Source of the DNA: Plecoglossus altivelis
Lineage: Eukaryota > Chordata > Actinopteri > Osmeriformes > Plecoglossidae
Reading direction: 5' to 3'
Assembly (NCBI GenBank): GCA_036571765.1
Contig: BROE01000007.1
Span: 5,950,684-6,014,683, forward strand
DNA: 64,000 nt
The notes beneath the pieces were generated by a model. The model made no database searches and was not told the origin of the DNA. It saw only the letters and a program-made list of their open reading frames with translations. Shown here one piece after another: positions 39,914 to 52,688 of this stretch. The first letter of the stretch is position 1. Each line of letters starts with the position of its first letter. Made by a program: the position numbers and the translations under genes.

Positions 39914-42530
39914 AAACACCCAGCGAGGAGGGGGAGGTAGGAGAAGGGAGAGGGAGAGGAAGAAAGAGCAGGATGGGTTGTGTGAAAGCATGTCCAGAAA
40001 TGGCAGCATTAATTGATACAAATTCATAAAGATTAAAAGAACATGATTCAAACTAATTGGTCAAAAAAGTGCCATGGCAACACTGACAAGGTCGGTGTGG
40101 TATTAGACCTTTACAACACTCAATCTTCAGTCTGACAAAAAAGAACACTGAAACAAAAAATATTTCTAACTATAAAGACAAATCGTTGAGAGATGGTGAG
40201 AGAGTGCGCGTGTGTGTTCCTGTCACACACCGAAGACAGGACAAATGTTGATTCAATCGATCTGATCTGGCCACTAAACTGCCATTATATGCAGCGATTC
40301 CGATTTTAAGGAAGCTTAAACGAATGATTATTACGTGCTTACACCCGGCACAAAGGCATACTCTTCCTGAAGAATTTTGAGTGAGGAGCAAGGTCATTTA
40401 GTCTAGCCTGATAAAAAGTGTCACGAGACACGCAGAAAGCAGATCCGCAGAAAGCAGATTCTCCGTTCGCTTGCTAAGGCCAGTAACCCCTGACAGACTG
40501 TTGAGCCTCTGCGAAACTACGAATAAAACAGTAAAATAACAAACTAGAGACATTTAAAGTACGACACTCGTAACAGTAACAATTGTTTTGAAGTTATGTA
40601 CTCACAACAATATATATCTAATGGTGGTTACTCCTTTTCAACGACAAAACAGGTATACTATTCTTATTTTTTCTTCACATTCTGTTCCTTCGATATGCAG
40701 AAACGCTGCCTTCATGAGCCACTGGAGCCCAACACCTCTGCAGGTGATGGGACATATAATTCAGTGCGCCAGAGCGCCGAATATGCGCACTAGAAACAGC
40801 ATGCACCCTGGCACGTGTCGTGCGCTTCCCTACACGAATGTGAGAATAGAAAGTAACTGTCAATTATCCCACAGTAACCGTGTGTATTTTGTCACTGAAT
40901 GCACTGAATTTAATTCAAATGGAAATAGTATTCTCTGAAAGTAACTACACGTAAATTATAATAATTCTGTAAAATATGCCACACATACGACTGTAACATA
41001 TAACGAGTTCTTGAGAAATAAATGTATGATTTCTGATTAAACTTCACAAAAAAAGTTTCAGTTTCAGATGAACAATTACCTTTAAATCGAAAACTTGATT
41101 GTCATATTCGTTCCATCACGGCAATGTGTAATTTCAAGAAAGAGTAGCCCGGAGAGTCAAACTTGTCTGTTTGGGAAGCGTAGAGAACCCAAATGGACGC
41201 GTCATGTTGACCAATACCTCTGTCCTCTTCCTTGCTAATATTCCACCTGTTCGCTGATTACGCACCCCAGCTGGCAGACAGTTTTTGTTGCTATCGTCAC
41301 CAAATCATAATAATATACTTTTAAGCTTTAGTAACGTGAATGTCACTATGTTTTTATTTACAATTCAGCAAATAATTTCCAGATATTTCGAATGAATAAC
41401 TGCAACGTATCCAAAGAGTCTTGGCACCGAATCCCGGTGGCCTGGACGATTGCGAAATCTCTTCGCAACAGGAGGACTGTGGTGCGCGGAGGAGAGAGAG
41501 GAGCGCACGCAGCCTGTTCGGCTCTCTGAGCAATGCCCCCCGTGTTGCTGTGCTGTATGCAGTTGGAGATCGAGATGTGTGTTGAGTGCATGTGCGCGTT
41601 CGTGCACGAGCGCCCGTGTTGCAGAATGTGTCTGCATGCAGACGGAGCAGTCGAACCGTTAAACGAGCCTCCCTCCTACCGCCCTTCGTGAGAACCAAAG
41701 TCCCACCAACGTGCGTCAGTGTCCTTCGGGCTGCGTGGAGGAAACTCAACTGTCACACCAATACTTGCGCGCTGACATTCTATGGCTATCAAAAGCTACG
41801 CATTCCTGTCGCACTGCATGCCCCCGGTGTAAACAGCTGTCCGGTGTTTCACTTGACAGAACCCTTGATTCTGTGGTTACCCAAGGTCTACGGCTCTACA
41901 ATATCCTTGCGGGCCTTTTTAAAGAGGAGCGAGTAGAACCAGTTTCAGCGCGCACAGATGGCGGGCGTCTTGTGTGACCTCTGTCAGACCAGTTTGCGAA
42001 AGTACCCTATTGCACACATTTTCCCACTGGGTATTTTTCCATGTGCTGGGTCAACTTTCAACTAAATAAAAAAAACGATTAATCTTCGGATATTTCAGAA
42101 ATAGGTTAAAGATCCCATGGAACAATTGTGATAAGAAAGTTTGTTGTGTTTGGCCACATCTCAACTCCAGTCAAATCTCTTGAGGGGCCCTTGGCCTTTA
42201 TCTATGGAATCACTGAAAAGCCATGAGGGACCTAAAGCACAACAAACATTCAGCCTTGGATGAGTTAATGTGCAACACTCCAATAAGCCTTCACTTCTGA
42301 CCCCAGTCTGCAAGCAAACAACTGTGTTGTTCTGAAAGTGTAAACCTTAGACATGATAACTGTCATTACCACATTGACACGGATGAGCGGGATTGCGTTT
42401 AATCATTTTACAATTGATTTTAGAAATGCACTTCGAAAAAGATGTCGCTTCTTCTGTGTCTTGCTTGTTGCCTAATCAACCTTGACGTCGTTGAAAATAA
42501 ATGTTCCTTCTTTGATCGTCGCAAATGTGA
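39914..42530. other. Upstream flank of sstr2; no gene seen
   Basis: TTTTTAG|GTGAG at about 39914 on the minus strand could be the acceptor of the first sstr2 coding exon, implying a non-coding exon further right. No other coding signal was found. Confidence 0.4.
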
Positions 42531-42533
42531 CTT

Positions 42534-42574
42534 CGTCGTCATCGTCATCGTCATCATCATCATCATCGTCATCG

Positions 42575-42635
<61 letters not shown>

Positions 42636-42649
42636 AATCATCATCATCC
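42534..42649. repeat. (ATC)n trinucleotide microsatellite
   Basis: About 38 units, interrupted by a few GTC. It reads as poly-Asp, poly-Ile or poly-Met depending on frame. Confidence 0.95.
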
Positions 42650-45600
42650 TCCGCCTCTTCATCGCTGGATGTTGTTTGTGCAGTGCCACACGGTCGCTGT
42701 GTGTATACAGTGTGGGTATGTATGATGGATATAGGCACATCGATTGATGATCTACTAAATAGTTTGAGTTATTACTGATGAAGCCACCAAGGTATCTGTG
42801 CCGGTGCTGATTGTTTATGTGTGTGTTGGTAGTATGCATGCTGTAAATGTGTGTCTGTGTGTGACATTGCTCCTCCCTGTCCGGGTGACAGAGAGAGTGT
42901 TGCAGCAAAGCAGTCAGTGGCTGGAGAGTGCCCCTCAAGTGCTTCCTGTAAGCTTGGACAACAGCTTGGTCTTTGGACGTTAGATTGGAAACAGGATATT
43001 AAGATGATTGTGTTCACTGAAAGCAAATACCACCTGGAGCCGTCAAGACCTTTTCAGCCCTCGATTTGAGCTTTTCGAAGAAGGCTTACAGCTGGGTTTT
43101 TGGTCAGTTCTGAACCTATTCCGTTTGTGGCTACTTTGTGATGTCCGTTCCAATTTGGAGAAATTAATTTTCTATGAACAGTGATCTCATGAGAACAGAA
43201 TTGATTTTGTTTATTCTGTAACTTCCTGTTTCGAATGTTGACAGAGAGTTGGAACAGCAGCTTTGACTTATCTGGTCTATCATCCTCCTCTTCCAGCTTG
43301 TCAGACTCTATACAACATGCTCACACACACATACACACAGTGCACAACGTGCTAAACACACCGAACATACATGAGAAAACGTACACGTAGACAACATGTT
43401 TTATCAGTGTGAGAGAATCTGATGCGTCCCCTCATGGTGCTTCATGGTGGGAGTGCAGCTAGGAGATTTAGAATTGGAGCTCATGTATAAATCAGGATGA
43501 ATCTTACGGGCAATTACATCCCAAAAGTTTGAAGAGACGAGGTCGCTTGCGAACGACGTGCAGAAGCATGAGTGGGAGATGTGCGTGTGCGCTGGTGTGA
43601 CACGGGTGCCAGTCGAACGGAGAGGGCGAGGGAGAACATTTAGCAAATTGGAGTGGGAGAGAGAGAAGGTGAAAAAGATGCAGCGAGCGCGTGAGCGAGA
43701 GTGTGAAAGGGAGAACAAATGAAAGAGGGATCGTAGGAGCGAGGGAGGGAGATAGTTATTAAGACATGCCCGACAGCTGTCCGGAGTAGGATTGTGCAAT
43801 TGATCTTCATTGATCTAGCGTAAGACCCGCCCACACAAACATGCACTCGCATGGACACACGTGCACACTCGCCTGTCATTACACCACCCTTCTCTCCCAG
43901 GGCCTCTTGCTGCTGACTCTTACTACAGCCCAGGGTTCAGGCTGAACCGCACGAGAGCAAAATAACAAGGTGAAAAAGCACAGTTGTTAATTAAAACCTG
44001 ACACAGAGATGGACCCCCCTCTGAGATCCCCCCAGGTTTACCATATTCCAATTAAAGGGACCAATAGGAGCGCTCCGTCTCCAATTCCTCTCCCCATTGG
44101 AGTTCATATCTTTTACTGATTTATTATTTTTCTCCAGAGGTCTACCCAGTGTGGAACCTTCTCTAATCTGATTGGCTGAACTCTCGCCTCTCTCCAGAGA
44201 ACCCCCCAGAATGGTGACAGTCTAGCAAACATGCCCCCGTGACCTCCCCACCTCCGCCTCCCCTCAAAGTGAGAGTGTGTGCTGGACCGCTGGGTTGTTG
44301 ACCCGCCCAGCGTCCCTGCGTAGGAAACGAAGGTGGCCTCTGGACTCAGACTCCCAGTGGTGCAGGGGTGGTTCAGTCACCAATGTAGGAGAAGCTGCTG
44401 TTAGCCAGAAAATGACATGGTTTACAAATGACAGTTTTGGTCTAACGGTTCGACATGATGTGCGTGTGGACTGATGATTGTTGGATAGACAAACACACAA
44501 ACATGCACAAACGTGCGTAGATAAGTGTGGCTCCGCTGCTTGTTATGGTCATCAGAATGCCTAAAGATGAACATGGTGGGGCAAGAAGTCTCTTCCGTTT
44601 CTGCAGAGGAAAACACATTGGAGAGGAGGAAGATTTTCTTTTTTATGATCTCTGAAATTGGGGTGTGAAACGATACAACAGAAGCCTGGCTGAGCCCGGC
44701 ATGACGTCTGGAAACAATCCCTAAATAAGGAACCCATTTGAGACCTTGGAAATTCGAGAGCTCTTAAAATCTCTCAGTGAACGCAGCCTACTTTACAGGT
44801 TAGCTAATGAAACACACATGGCTGGGAGCAGCCAGTGCTGCTAGTGGAGGTACGCTGACGTTTCAGAGATGAACTCGCCTCAGCTTCGCAGAATAATAAA
44901 GCCCTGGTTTGGCATGGAGATGCAGATAGCTGCGAACCAGTCTAGCGAGAACAAAACAGGTATATGAGTGCGAGTCGTGTTTCTGAAAACGTGGAACCTT
45001 AGAAATAAACACAGACATCCTTTTTTGTTCTCTCTGTGTTGTTATACGTGTTTTAATATCATTCGTTCACTTATTGATCTCTGTGGGTATAGCAGTACAG
45101 AATGTTACAGTTGTGTCATTGAGCGAACTGAACTTTACATTTCAACCACTGTCTCTATTCATCAATGGTATTTCAGTATTGAGCGCATGTCATTTCGTTT
45201 CACAATAAAAGTTTGATACCAAAAAGAAATCCGGAACAAAGCAGCAAATGTTGAATGGCTGAATTATTTACCTTTTCTCTCCGTAAAGGACATTTCTGCT
45301 GTAATGGTCATGCTAAAAAGTGTGTTCGTTTACTCAATAGCACAGTCGCTGTTGAATAATTTAAAAGAAACCAAGACAAAGATGGAGACAATTCTTTGCA
45401 ACAGAAATGATTAAATGGAATTGACTTGTGTATTTGTGCATTATAAATCCGCTATAAATTGTTAACAAACAAAAACTAGTCTGTGTACATTGCCTATATG
45501 AACCAGTGTGGACTTGGTGTCACAACCTGCTCTTGTACTTTTAGAAGGTTTTTCTTCCCCTGAACCAAGCAACTCTGCAGTTACAACCATGGCAACAGCA

Positions 45601-45916
45601 ATGACATCACCCACGTGTCTACAGTTAATCTGAAAGTGCTCATATGGGAGGTGAGAACATTGACCAGGCAGATATGTATAATAACCACATATACACACAC
45701 CTACTCTAATACACACATGCTGTTGCTCCCCTCCTGAACACGCACACCCTTTTTCTGATACCTCCTTTTATGAACAAACATATACAGTATACCTCACCAA
45801 CACATATACACACAGTGCTCCCCTCCTGATCACGCACACACACTTTCTCAAACACATACTGTACACCCAACACTTTCACACACACACTGAACCCCCACCT
45901 CCAAACCCCCATTCTT

Positions 45917-45967
<51 letters not shown>

Positions 45968-46005
45968 CACACGGCACACACACACATACACACACACACA
46001 CACGC

Positions 46006-46036
<31 letters not shown>

Positions 46037-46713
46037 ATCTCCCCCTTGATGGGCTCAAGTGGGGGGTGACAGAGACAGATAAAACCAACAATCACTAAGT
46101 CAACTGGGGGCTTGGTGCCTTAGTCGAGGCAGAGAAAGCTGCTATCGTGCGCTCGATTCTGACTGGCTACCTGCCTCCCCTCGCCTCCTTCTTTTACATG
46201 TCGTCTCATTAGTACTGGCGTGCGACAACAACCGAGGAGTTTAAAAACTGCAGCAGTTCCTCCGGTCTTAATAAGCACATGGTCAGAAGCAGTGGCAACA
46301 CCATGTGTGAACACTATGGCTGTCTGGGATCTGCACCAGCATGTTGCTCTGGGGATGAATACAACAAATCCTCCAACTACAGGAAGCCCACTGCAAAGCA
46401 ATGACAAGTTGATAAACATTTGGAGAAAGAAACAATGTTTTTAGATTTACTGACCGGCTGTGAGTCTCGAAGCTGCACAAACTCCTAATCTGGTGAAAAC
46501 ACTCCTGTCGCCAGTGGACACTAGGACTAGCCAGGTCCTGTTCCTGGGAGCTGGGCCAGGCAAGAATCCAGACTCATTAACAAGTGGGTTGAAGGATTGA
46601 AAAGGTGTGAAGTCATTAGTAAGAGAGACGTGTCCGTGCATCTTTATGGAACCTGGCGTGTCGTGACAGAGAGGCACAGAGAGGCATGCTGGGCCTGCGT
46701 GACCTTTCATTCT
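42650..46713. other. No gene recognised; 3' flank of the somatostatin-receptor-like gene
   Basis: Unique-looking sequence with short frames only, plus the AC-rich tract at 45917-46036. Confidence 0.45.
45917..46036. repeat. (AC)n microsatellite with CG interruptions
   Basis: About 60 alternating AC/GC dinucleotides. High Z-DNA potential. Confidence 0.95.
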
Positions 46714-47769
46714 TCAAGCCATCACGCTCGTGTCGCGCCCACTTGCGCTGTCGTGAAGGTCGTAGCGCTCAGTCTCGCCGTCGCAGTGCACGCTGGGAGA
46801 TCTCTTGGAGGGGCAGAGAAGGGTGCGGAAGTGGCGACCGAATGTGTCAGAGAGGCAGGCATAGATGATGGGGTTGGCGCAGCTCCAGGAGTAGGAGAGC
46901 AGCACCACAAACTCGAACCCGCGGGCGAAGGTGAGAACCAGGTCGTTCCTGTACAGCGAACAGAAGTTGAAGGCGTAGAACGGCAGCCAGCAGACGCCGA
47001 ACGCCACCACCACCGCCACCACCATCTTGGTGACCTGCCTCTCCAGTCGCTGGCTCTCGTGGCCCGGGGCGGCGTCTTGGCGGCGCTGGGCCCTCAGCGT
47101 GACCACCAGGGAGGTGTAGGAGACGGTCATGACAGTGAAGGGCAGGACGAAGCCAAACACGAAGGTGTAGGAGATGAAGGCTAACCACCAGGAGTCAGAG
47201 GCCAGCTGGAGGTCCATGGTGCACAGTCCGTCGTGGGCAGAGAAGTGGATGGCCATGGGGAGGACGGGCAGCAGGGAGAACAGCCACAGGAAGGTGGAGA
47301 CCAGCTTGGCACGGCGCGGCGTCCGCCAGCGGGCGAAACGGAGCGGGTTGACCAGCGCCATGTAGCGGTCCACGCTCATCACTGTCAGACAGAACACGCT
47401 GGTGAACTGGTTGATCCCATCCAGAACCATCACCAGCTTACATGCCAGGTCTCCGAAGGCCCAGTGGTTCTGGAAGTTCTGGATGGCGATGAAGGGCAGG
47501 CCCACCATGAAGAGCCCGTCGGCCAGCGCCAGGTTGAAGATGTACACTGTGGTGGCGGATGCCATCTTGTCCAGTTTCAAAATGGCCACGATGACCAAGC
47601 AGTTTCCTGCTAGGCCTATGACACACACAGCCAGATAGAGAACTGCCAGGGTAATACTGAACACATCCAGATCGTCATCAAGGTACATGTCCCCGTAATC
47701 AAGGTAACCACTGGTAGGGTCAGAGATGGAACCGTTGATGAAAATCTCAGAGTTGAACGCAAGTGCCAT
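46714..47769 (-). CDS. Divergent somatostatin-receptor-like GPCR (SSTR2/3/5 type), intronless
   Basis: Class A receptor of 351 aa in a single exon, ATG at 47769. An upstream in-frame ATG at 47853 would add 28 hydrophobic residues and is less likely. It has N12 in an NGS sequon, Asp84 in TM2, the Cys110-Cys183 pair, and Asp117 in VLDGINQFTS, the somatostatin-contact position. DRY is at 134-136, CWLPF starts at Cys260, and Cys319 may be palmitoylated. Loop and TM3 sequences place it with somatostatin receptors. The TM7 signature is altered: YSWSCANPIIY (293-303) instead of YANSCANPI(I/L)Y. TM4-TM5 is strongly diverged. The tail lacks the SSTR2 PDZ ending and finishes DTSVMA. It lies 7 kb upstream of sstr2 in the same orientation, suggesting an old tandem copy. 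An sstr5-like or sstr3-like name is possible, and I do not assign one. Confidence 0.88.
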   Translation of the reverse strand: MALAFNSEIFINGSISDPTSGYLDYGDMYLDDDLDVFSITLAVLYLAVCVIGLAGNCLVIVAILKLDKMASATTVYIFNLALADGLFMVGLPFIAIQNFQNHWAFGDLACKLVMVLDGINQFTSVFCLTVMSVDRYMALVNPLRFARWRTPRRAKLVSTFLWLFSLLPVLPMAIHFSAHDGLCTMDLQLASDSWWLAFISYTFVFGFVLPFTVMTVSYTSLVVTLRAQRRQDAAPGHESQRLERQVTKMVVAVVVAFGVCWLPFYAFNFCSLYRNDLVLTFARGFEFVVLLSYSWSCANPIIYACLSDTFGRHFRTLLCPSKRSPSVHCDGETERYDLHDSASGRDTSVMA

Positions 47770-49848
47770 TTTGCCAACAAAGTCCCCGACTTGATTGCAG
47801 TTGATGGAAAGAAGTGTAAAAAAGTTTAAATAAAAATGTAAAGGCTGTGTCAATAATGAAAGTTACTTGGAACCAGTCAAAATATCAACAGTCCAGAACT
47901 GTTGGAAAAAAACCCCAGGCTTTAGTTTTCCTCTCTGCTCAGACCAGCGTGAACACAAACAACAGGACCATGTCCCTCCATGACTTTACATTGCATCAAA
48001 AACACATTGGAAAACACATGAAGGATGACAAATGGACTTGTTTTACCCCCTCCTAAGTTACCGAAACAAAACCTCCTTCTCCAGACAAGCATCAGCCGTC
48101 ACCTGTTGTCCAAAACAACCGCTTTCCGCTGTGTTTGTTCTCTGTGAAGCCTTGCAGACAGCCACATCTGGGATCGGGTCTCTCAGCTTGAGTATCCCAG
48201 CAAGTGAACACACAACTCCTGCAGTGTTGAAGTGTCTGGCCTCTCCTCTCCCTGACCACAACTCCTTTTATATCTCCCCCTGCCGTGTGGGGAGTGTGTC
48301 CACAGAAGCTCCCATTCCCTGTCCTGTCAGTCAGTCACCTCCCCCAGGTTTACCACCCCCCCTCCTCGCCAATCTCCCTTTCACTCCCTCCTGCCTCTCT
48401 CCTCCTCCCACAGTTTCTCTCCCTGCTGCTCCTCCCGCTCTCCCCTGGTGTCTCTCTTTCCCTGCTGCTCCTCCCGCTCTCCCCTGGTGTCTCTCTCTCC
48501 TGGCTCTCTGGGAGTCTGATAAGCCCCGGTTGGCTGTCGTCTCTTGGTGCTCTGCTGTTATGCTGTTTCCAAGGTGAAGCCGGCCTCATCTGTTACAATA
48601 CGTTTGTTTTCATAACTAAACATTCTCAACAAAGTCCTCTCCCAAGTTTTTTTTTCCTTCCTCTTCCTTCTCCTCCACTCTCTGAGCCCTCCCTCCCCCA
48701 TTCCACTCTTTCACCCGCCATTCTGTTATTTTCTCGCCTTTGCTCCCCTCGCAGTTCAGTAGGGGGTCAGTCTGAGCTCAACGCAACGCATGCACACCCG
48801 CGCAAACACACAGGGCCACCCACCTTCCCAGATGAAGCCCTGAGAGGTGGGTTAGGCAGGGAAATGAAGCTGCTGGGTGTTGACACACTTGTTTTCCAGA
48901 GGTTGTTGTTTCTCTGTCTTCTTATCCTTCTCTCTTATTGGCTTTGTGTCGGAATAGTGATGAATGTGCATTTGCGCATTCATCACTCTGAGGAAAAGAA
49001 AGCGATGGATTTAAAGACAGAGAGAAAGAGAGAAAGAAACAAGGGGGTGCCGATCACGGGATAAAAGGAACAGATGAGTGATGACCTCCTTCCTGTTCCC
49101 CCTCCGACACGCATTGCTGGAATACCCCTGGAGTAGCCTTGAAACACCCCATGAACACATGCACCCTACAAGCAGGGGCAGCCTGGGATACACACACACA
49201 CACACACACACACGCCTCGGACAGGTACGAGGGCGTGAAAGAGACAGGCGGAGAAAGGCGGAGAAAGGCAATGCAACTTCACTAAACTACCCCTGCCATC
49301 ATCTGCATTCATTTTTCCTAACAGTCTACTTTCAATAACCTTCACGAACGAATCGTCTTCATGTGGGCCCTTTTAACTGGTGACCATTAACGCTGAAGAA
49401 ATGCCTTTGTAGTCCTCCAGAACCTGATTGGGTTGCAGCCTGACTTCCCTCTAGGGACCAGTACCTCATATAGGAGAGAACTGCTCCCCCGGTGCTACCC
49501 ATAAACATCACAGGAGGAACTTGCTCCCAAGAAGTTCACTTCCACTAAATGTCTCTGATATTTGTGGGGGTGCTTCTGTCTCTGTCAAGATAACATGTGG
49601 TGCTGTTACGTTGGAGGGATGCTGCTGGAATATCTGTGTCGCTGAATGCCTGAACACCATACATGCCAGATTGATATTTGAAGATCCTTCTTTAAACTCC
49701 CGGTCTTCTGCACTCCCTTGACTGAGAAGCTGAGCTGATAAATCACAATCAAATGAAAACCAAAATAGCCACCAAACAACAAGGAGGAAAAATGGAGACA
49801 GAATGATTGTTTATTAAACACATGTCTCACAGCTCACATCTTTGACTT

Positions 49849-49850
<2 letters not shown>

Positions 49851-49891
<41 letters not shown>
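49851..49891. repeat. (TC)n microsatellite
   Basis: About 20 CT units. Confidence 0.95.
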
Positions 49892-49894
<3 letters not shown>

Positions 49895-50090
49895 TTTACT
49901 AGTGCTGTTCTGTCCATGAATGACGATATGCGATATGTTCGAAGGTCAAGGGTCACAATACTCAGGAGTTACTGCCTCTGGGTTAATGAGGTCAAATAAC
50001 AGGCATGGAAATCTGTAAATTTCCCCAAAGTGAAAGGAACATTCCGGAGGGTCATTACTTACTTTCCTCCCTATTCTTTGTCAAAACACA

Positions 50091-50935
50091 GCATGGACCA
50101 CTCACACAAAACACAGCATGGATCACTCACACAAAACACATTCACACAAAACACAGCATGGACCACTCACACAAAACACACTCACACAAAACACAGCATG
50201 GACCACTCACACATAACACACTCACACAAAACACACTCACACAAAACACAGCATGGACCACTCACGCAAAACACTCTCACAAAAAACACAGCATGGGCCG
50301 CTCATGCAAAACACACTCACACAAAACATAGCACAGACCACTCACACAAAACACACTCACAAAAAAACACAGCATGGACCACTCATGCAAAACACACTCA
50401 CACAAAACACAGCACAGACCACTCACACAATACACAGCATGACACTCACACCAAAACACTCACAAAAACACAACATGGACCACTCATGCAAACCACTCAC
50501 AAAAAACACAGCATGGACCACTCATGCAAAACACACTCACACAAAACACAGCACAGACCACTCACACAAACCACAGCATGGACCACTCACGCAAAACACA
50601 CTCACAAAAAACACAACATGGACCACTCATGCAAAACACACTCACAAAAAACACAGCATGGACCACTCATGCAAAACACACTCACACAAAACATAGCACA
50701 GACCACTCACACAAAACACACTCACAAAAAACACAGCATGGACCACTCACACAAAACACACTCACACAAAACACAGCACGGACCACTCACAAAGAAGTCA
50801 CACAAAACACAGCATGGCAAACTCACACACAACACACACTATAGTACTCACACAACAAACCTTAATGGAGCACTCACACAACACACAGCACGGTAAACTC
50901 ACACCAAACACAACATGGACCACTCACACAAAACT
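50091..50935. repeat. CA-rich minisatellite
   Basis: Higher-order mix of two modules, ACACAGCATGGACCACTC and ACACAAAACACACTC, repeated about 20 times. The long His/Thr/Lys frames across it are by-products of the repeat. Confidence 0.95.
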
Positions 50936-51480
50936 TGTGGAGCTCTTCGGTTGAGAAAACAAATACACAAACTTTAGTTCAAGAAAAGAAAAAAAAGAAA
51001 AAGGACTTCTGAAAAGGTTGAATGGCAGGTAATATTGCCAACAGCATATTGGGCAGCTTTATTTTGTTTGGAAAAGTGGTTGGTGCAATTACAGTGTCCT
51101 CTGAGTGTTACAGTTAAAGCCTTTAGTTGACTTGAGTTTCGAGTGTGGTTGAAACTAAGTGGGGCAATTTTCTGTGCCTGGAATGAGAGTTGTTTGTAAT
51201 CAACTGACTACAGACGGCAGCTTTAGAGAAGGTCTAATTAAATCACTACATTCAAGATTCATTAACCAATTTATACAAACGAAAATGTCTTCACCGGAAA
51301 CTCGAAAACGCTGAATTTAAGATTTGCAGTGCTGAAGTTACCTGCACAGGAATACTAGCCATGTTGAATGACAGATCATGACCCAATTACATTTTGACAG
51401 ACGCCCCAGGATGACGCTACATTCCAAATAGTCCAATCCCACGTTGTCGGGGAGGTAACGACAAGACACGTGTACACGAA

Positions 51481-51525
51481 ACCCGGAAGTAAATATCCTG
51501 TCGGACTCTTCGGTGCCACGGAACA
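51481..51525 (+). promoter_or_regulatory. Probable promoter / non-coding first exon of slc39a11
   Basis: ACCCGGAAGT at 51481-51490 contains the ETS/GABP core CCGGAAGT, typical of housekeeping promoters without a TATA box. About 35 bp further GAACA|GTGAGT is a good donor (exon end 51525). The next acceptor is TTCTAG at 52688 before the slc39a11 ATG. Confidence 0.5.
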
Positions 51526-51951
51526 GTGAGTGACTGCAGCTTTCAATCAAAAATAATGAACTAACCAACAGGAACATGACATAGGTCATGTATTGCTATA
51601 GTGATATATGAATACATGTATCCTGTTTGAAAAACAAGCACACGTAAACCGTGCAAGTTTGTCAACAGACTCATAGAACTAGCTGAAATGTATTGTAGGC
51701 TAAATTTACATAACTGTAGTTTACAGCTAGTTTGACTGAACTAGCCTGTTGGACAGTGTTGCAGTCTATATACATTCCTTCAACATTACTCACATATCCC
51801 CTTGACAGCTTCTCGGTCCTATTTTGAGATGCCTGTACCAAGTCGTGTTATTCAAAGCTCAGCTAACTAGCTAAATGGGTAGCTTGCCACGTCTAATAAA
51901 ACTAGAGTATTTAGACCGAAAATCTGGAAAACACCCAGCAAACAGAATATA

Positions 51952-51989
51952 ATAATAATAATAATAATAATTATTATTATTATTATTAT
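51952..51989. repeat. (AAT)n-(ATT)n perfect palindrome
   Basis: An AAT run switches exactly to an ATT run between 51970 and 51971, giving a 38-bp perfect inverted repeat without spacer in the presumed first intron of slc39a11. Confidence 0.93.
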
Positions 51990-52273
51990 AACAATTTATA
52001 TATGTATACATTATAAGCAACTGGTTTCATATATGGAATTATGAAGTTCAACTAGTTTGTGCAGTATTGTCATAAAGCAGCTGGGTTGGGCTAAAGTCTA
52101 CATACAATATTGAGAAGCTAGATACACCCTTCTTGACTAGTCTGTCCAGCTTCTTGACAAACATACCCACCCTTGTTAAATTACAAACTGTTGGCATTAC
52201 AGTATTCTTGCATTACTGGACTAAACCTTATCAGATCTGAATAAGCAGAGGAACGGAGTACGTCAGTATTCTT

Positions 52274-52291
52274 TATTTCTGTCTGTCTCTG

Positions 52292-52348
<57 letters not shown>

Positions 52349-52445
52349 GTCTCTCTGTCTCTCTCTCTGTCTCTCTCTCTCTCTCTCTGTCTGTCTCTGT
52401 CTCTCTGTCTCTGTATCTCTCTGTCTCTGTCTGTCTCTGTCTCTG

Positions 52446-52508
<63 letters not shown>

Positions 52509-52650
52509 GTCTCTCCCTCTCTCTGTCTCCCTCGGTCACTCTTACTCTCTGTTTATGTCTCTCTCTCGCTGTCTCTCTCTTGGTCTCTCTCTTGGTCTCT
52601 CTGTCTCTCTATGTCTCTCTTGGTCTCTCTTTCTGTCTCTGTGTCTCTCT
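52274..52650. repeat. (TC)n/(TCTG)n compound repeat
   Basis: About 370 bp of CT with interspersed TCTG. It ends about 40 bp before the slc39a11 exon acceptor at 52688. Confidence 0.95.
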
Positions 52651-52688
52651 CTCATGTTTGTTTGTGTATCCCTGTGTATGTGTTCTAG

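Larger units (their letters stand above)
47770..51480. other. No gene recognised between the GPCR and slc39a11
   Basis: Contains the 5' leader of the GPCR, a pyrimidine-rich stretch (48330-48500), (TC)n at 49851-49891 and the tandem array at 50091-50935. Confidence 0.45.

Noticed and set aside
42420..42938. 172-codon poly-Met and 88-codon poly-Asp frames
   Set aside because: Products of the (ATC)n microsatellite. Flanking sequence shows no splice-bounded exon or known acidic protein.
48032..49064. 181- and 259-codon plus-strand frames rich in Leu/Ser/Pro
   Set aside because: Pyrimidine-rich low-complexity sequence with no domain and no splice context.
50005..50896. Reading frames up to 288 codons rich in His/Thr/Lys
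   Set aside because: They only translate the CA-rich minisatellite; the same words open frames on both strands and there is no start context or similarity.
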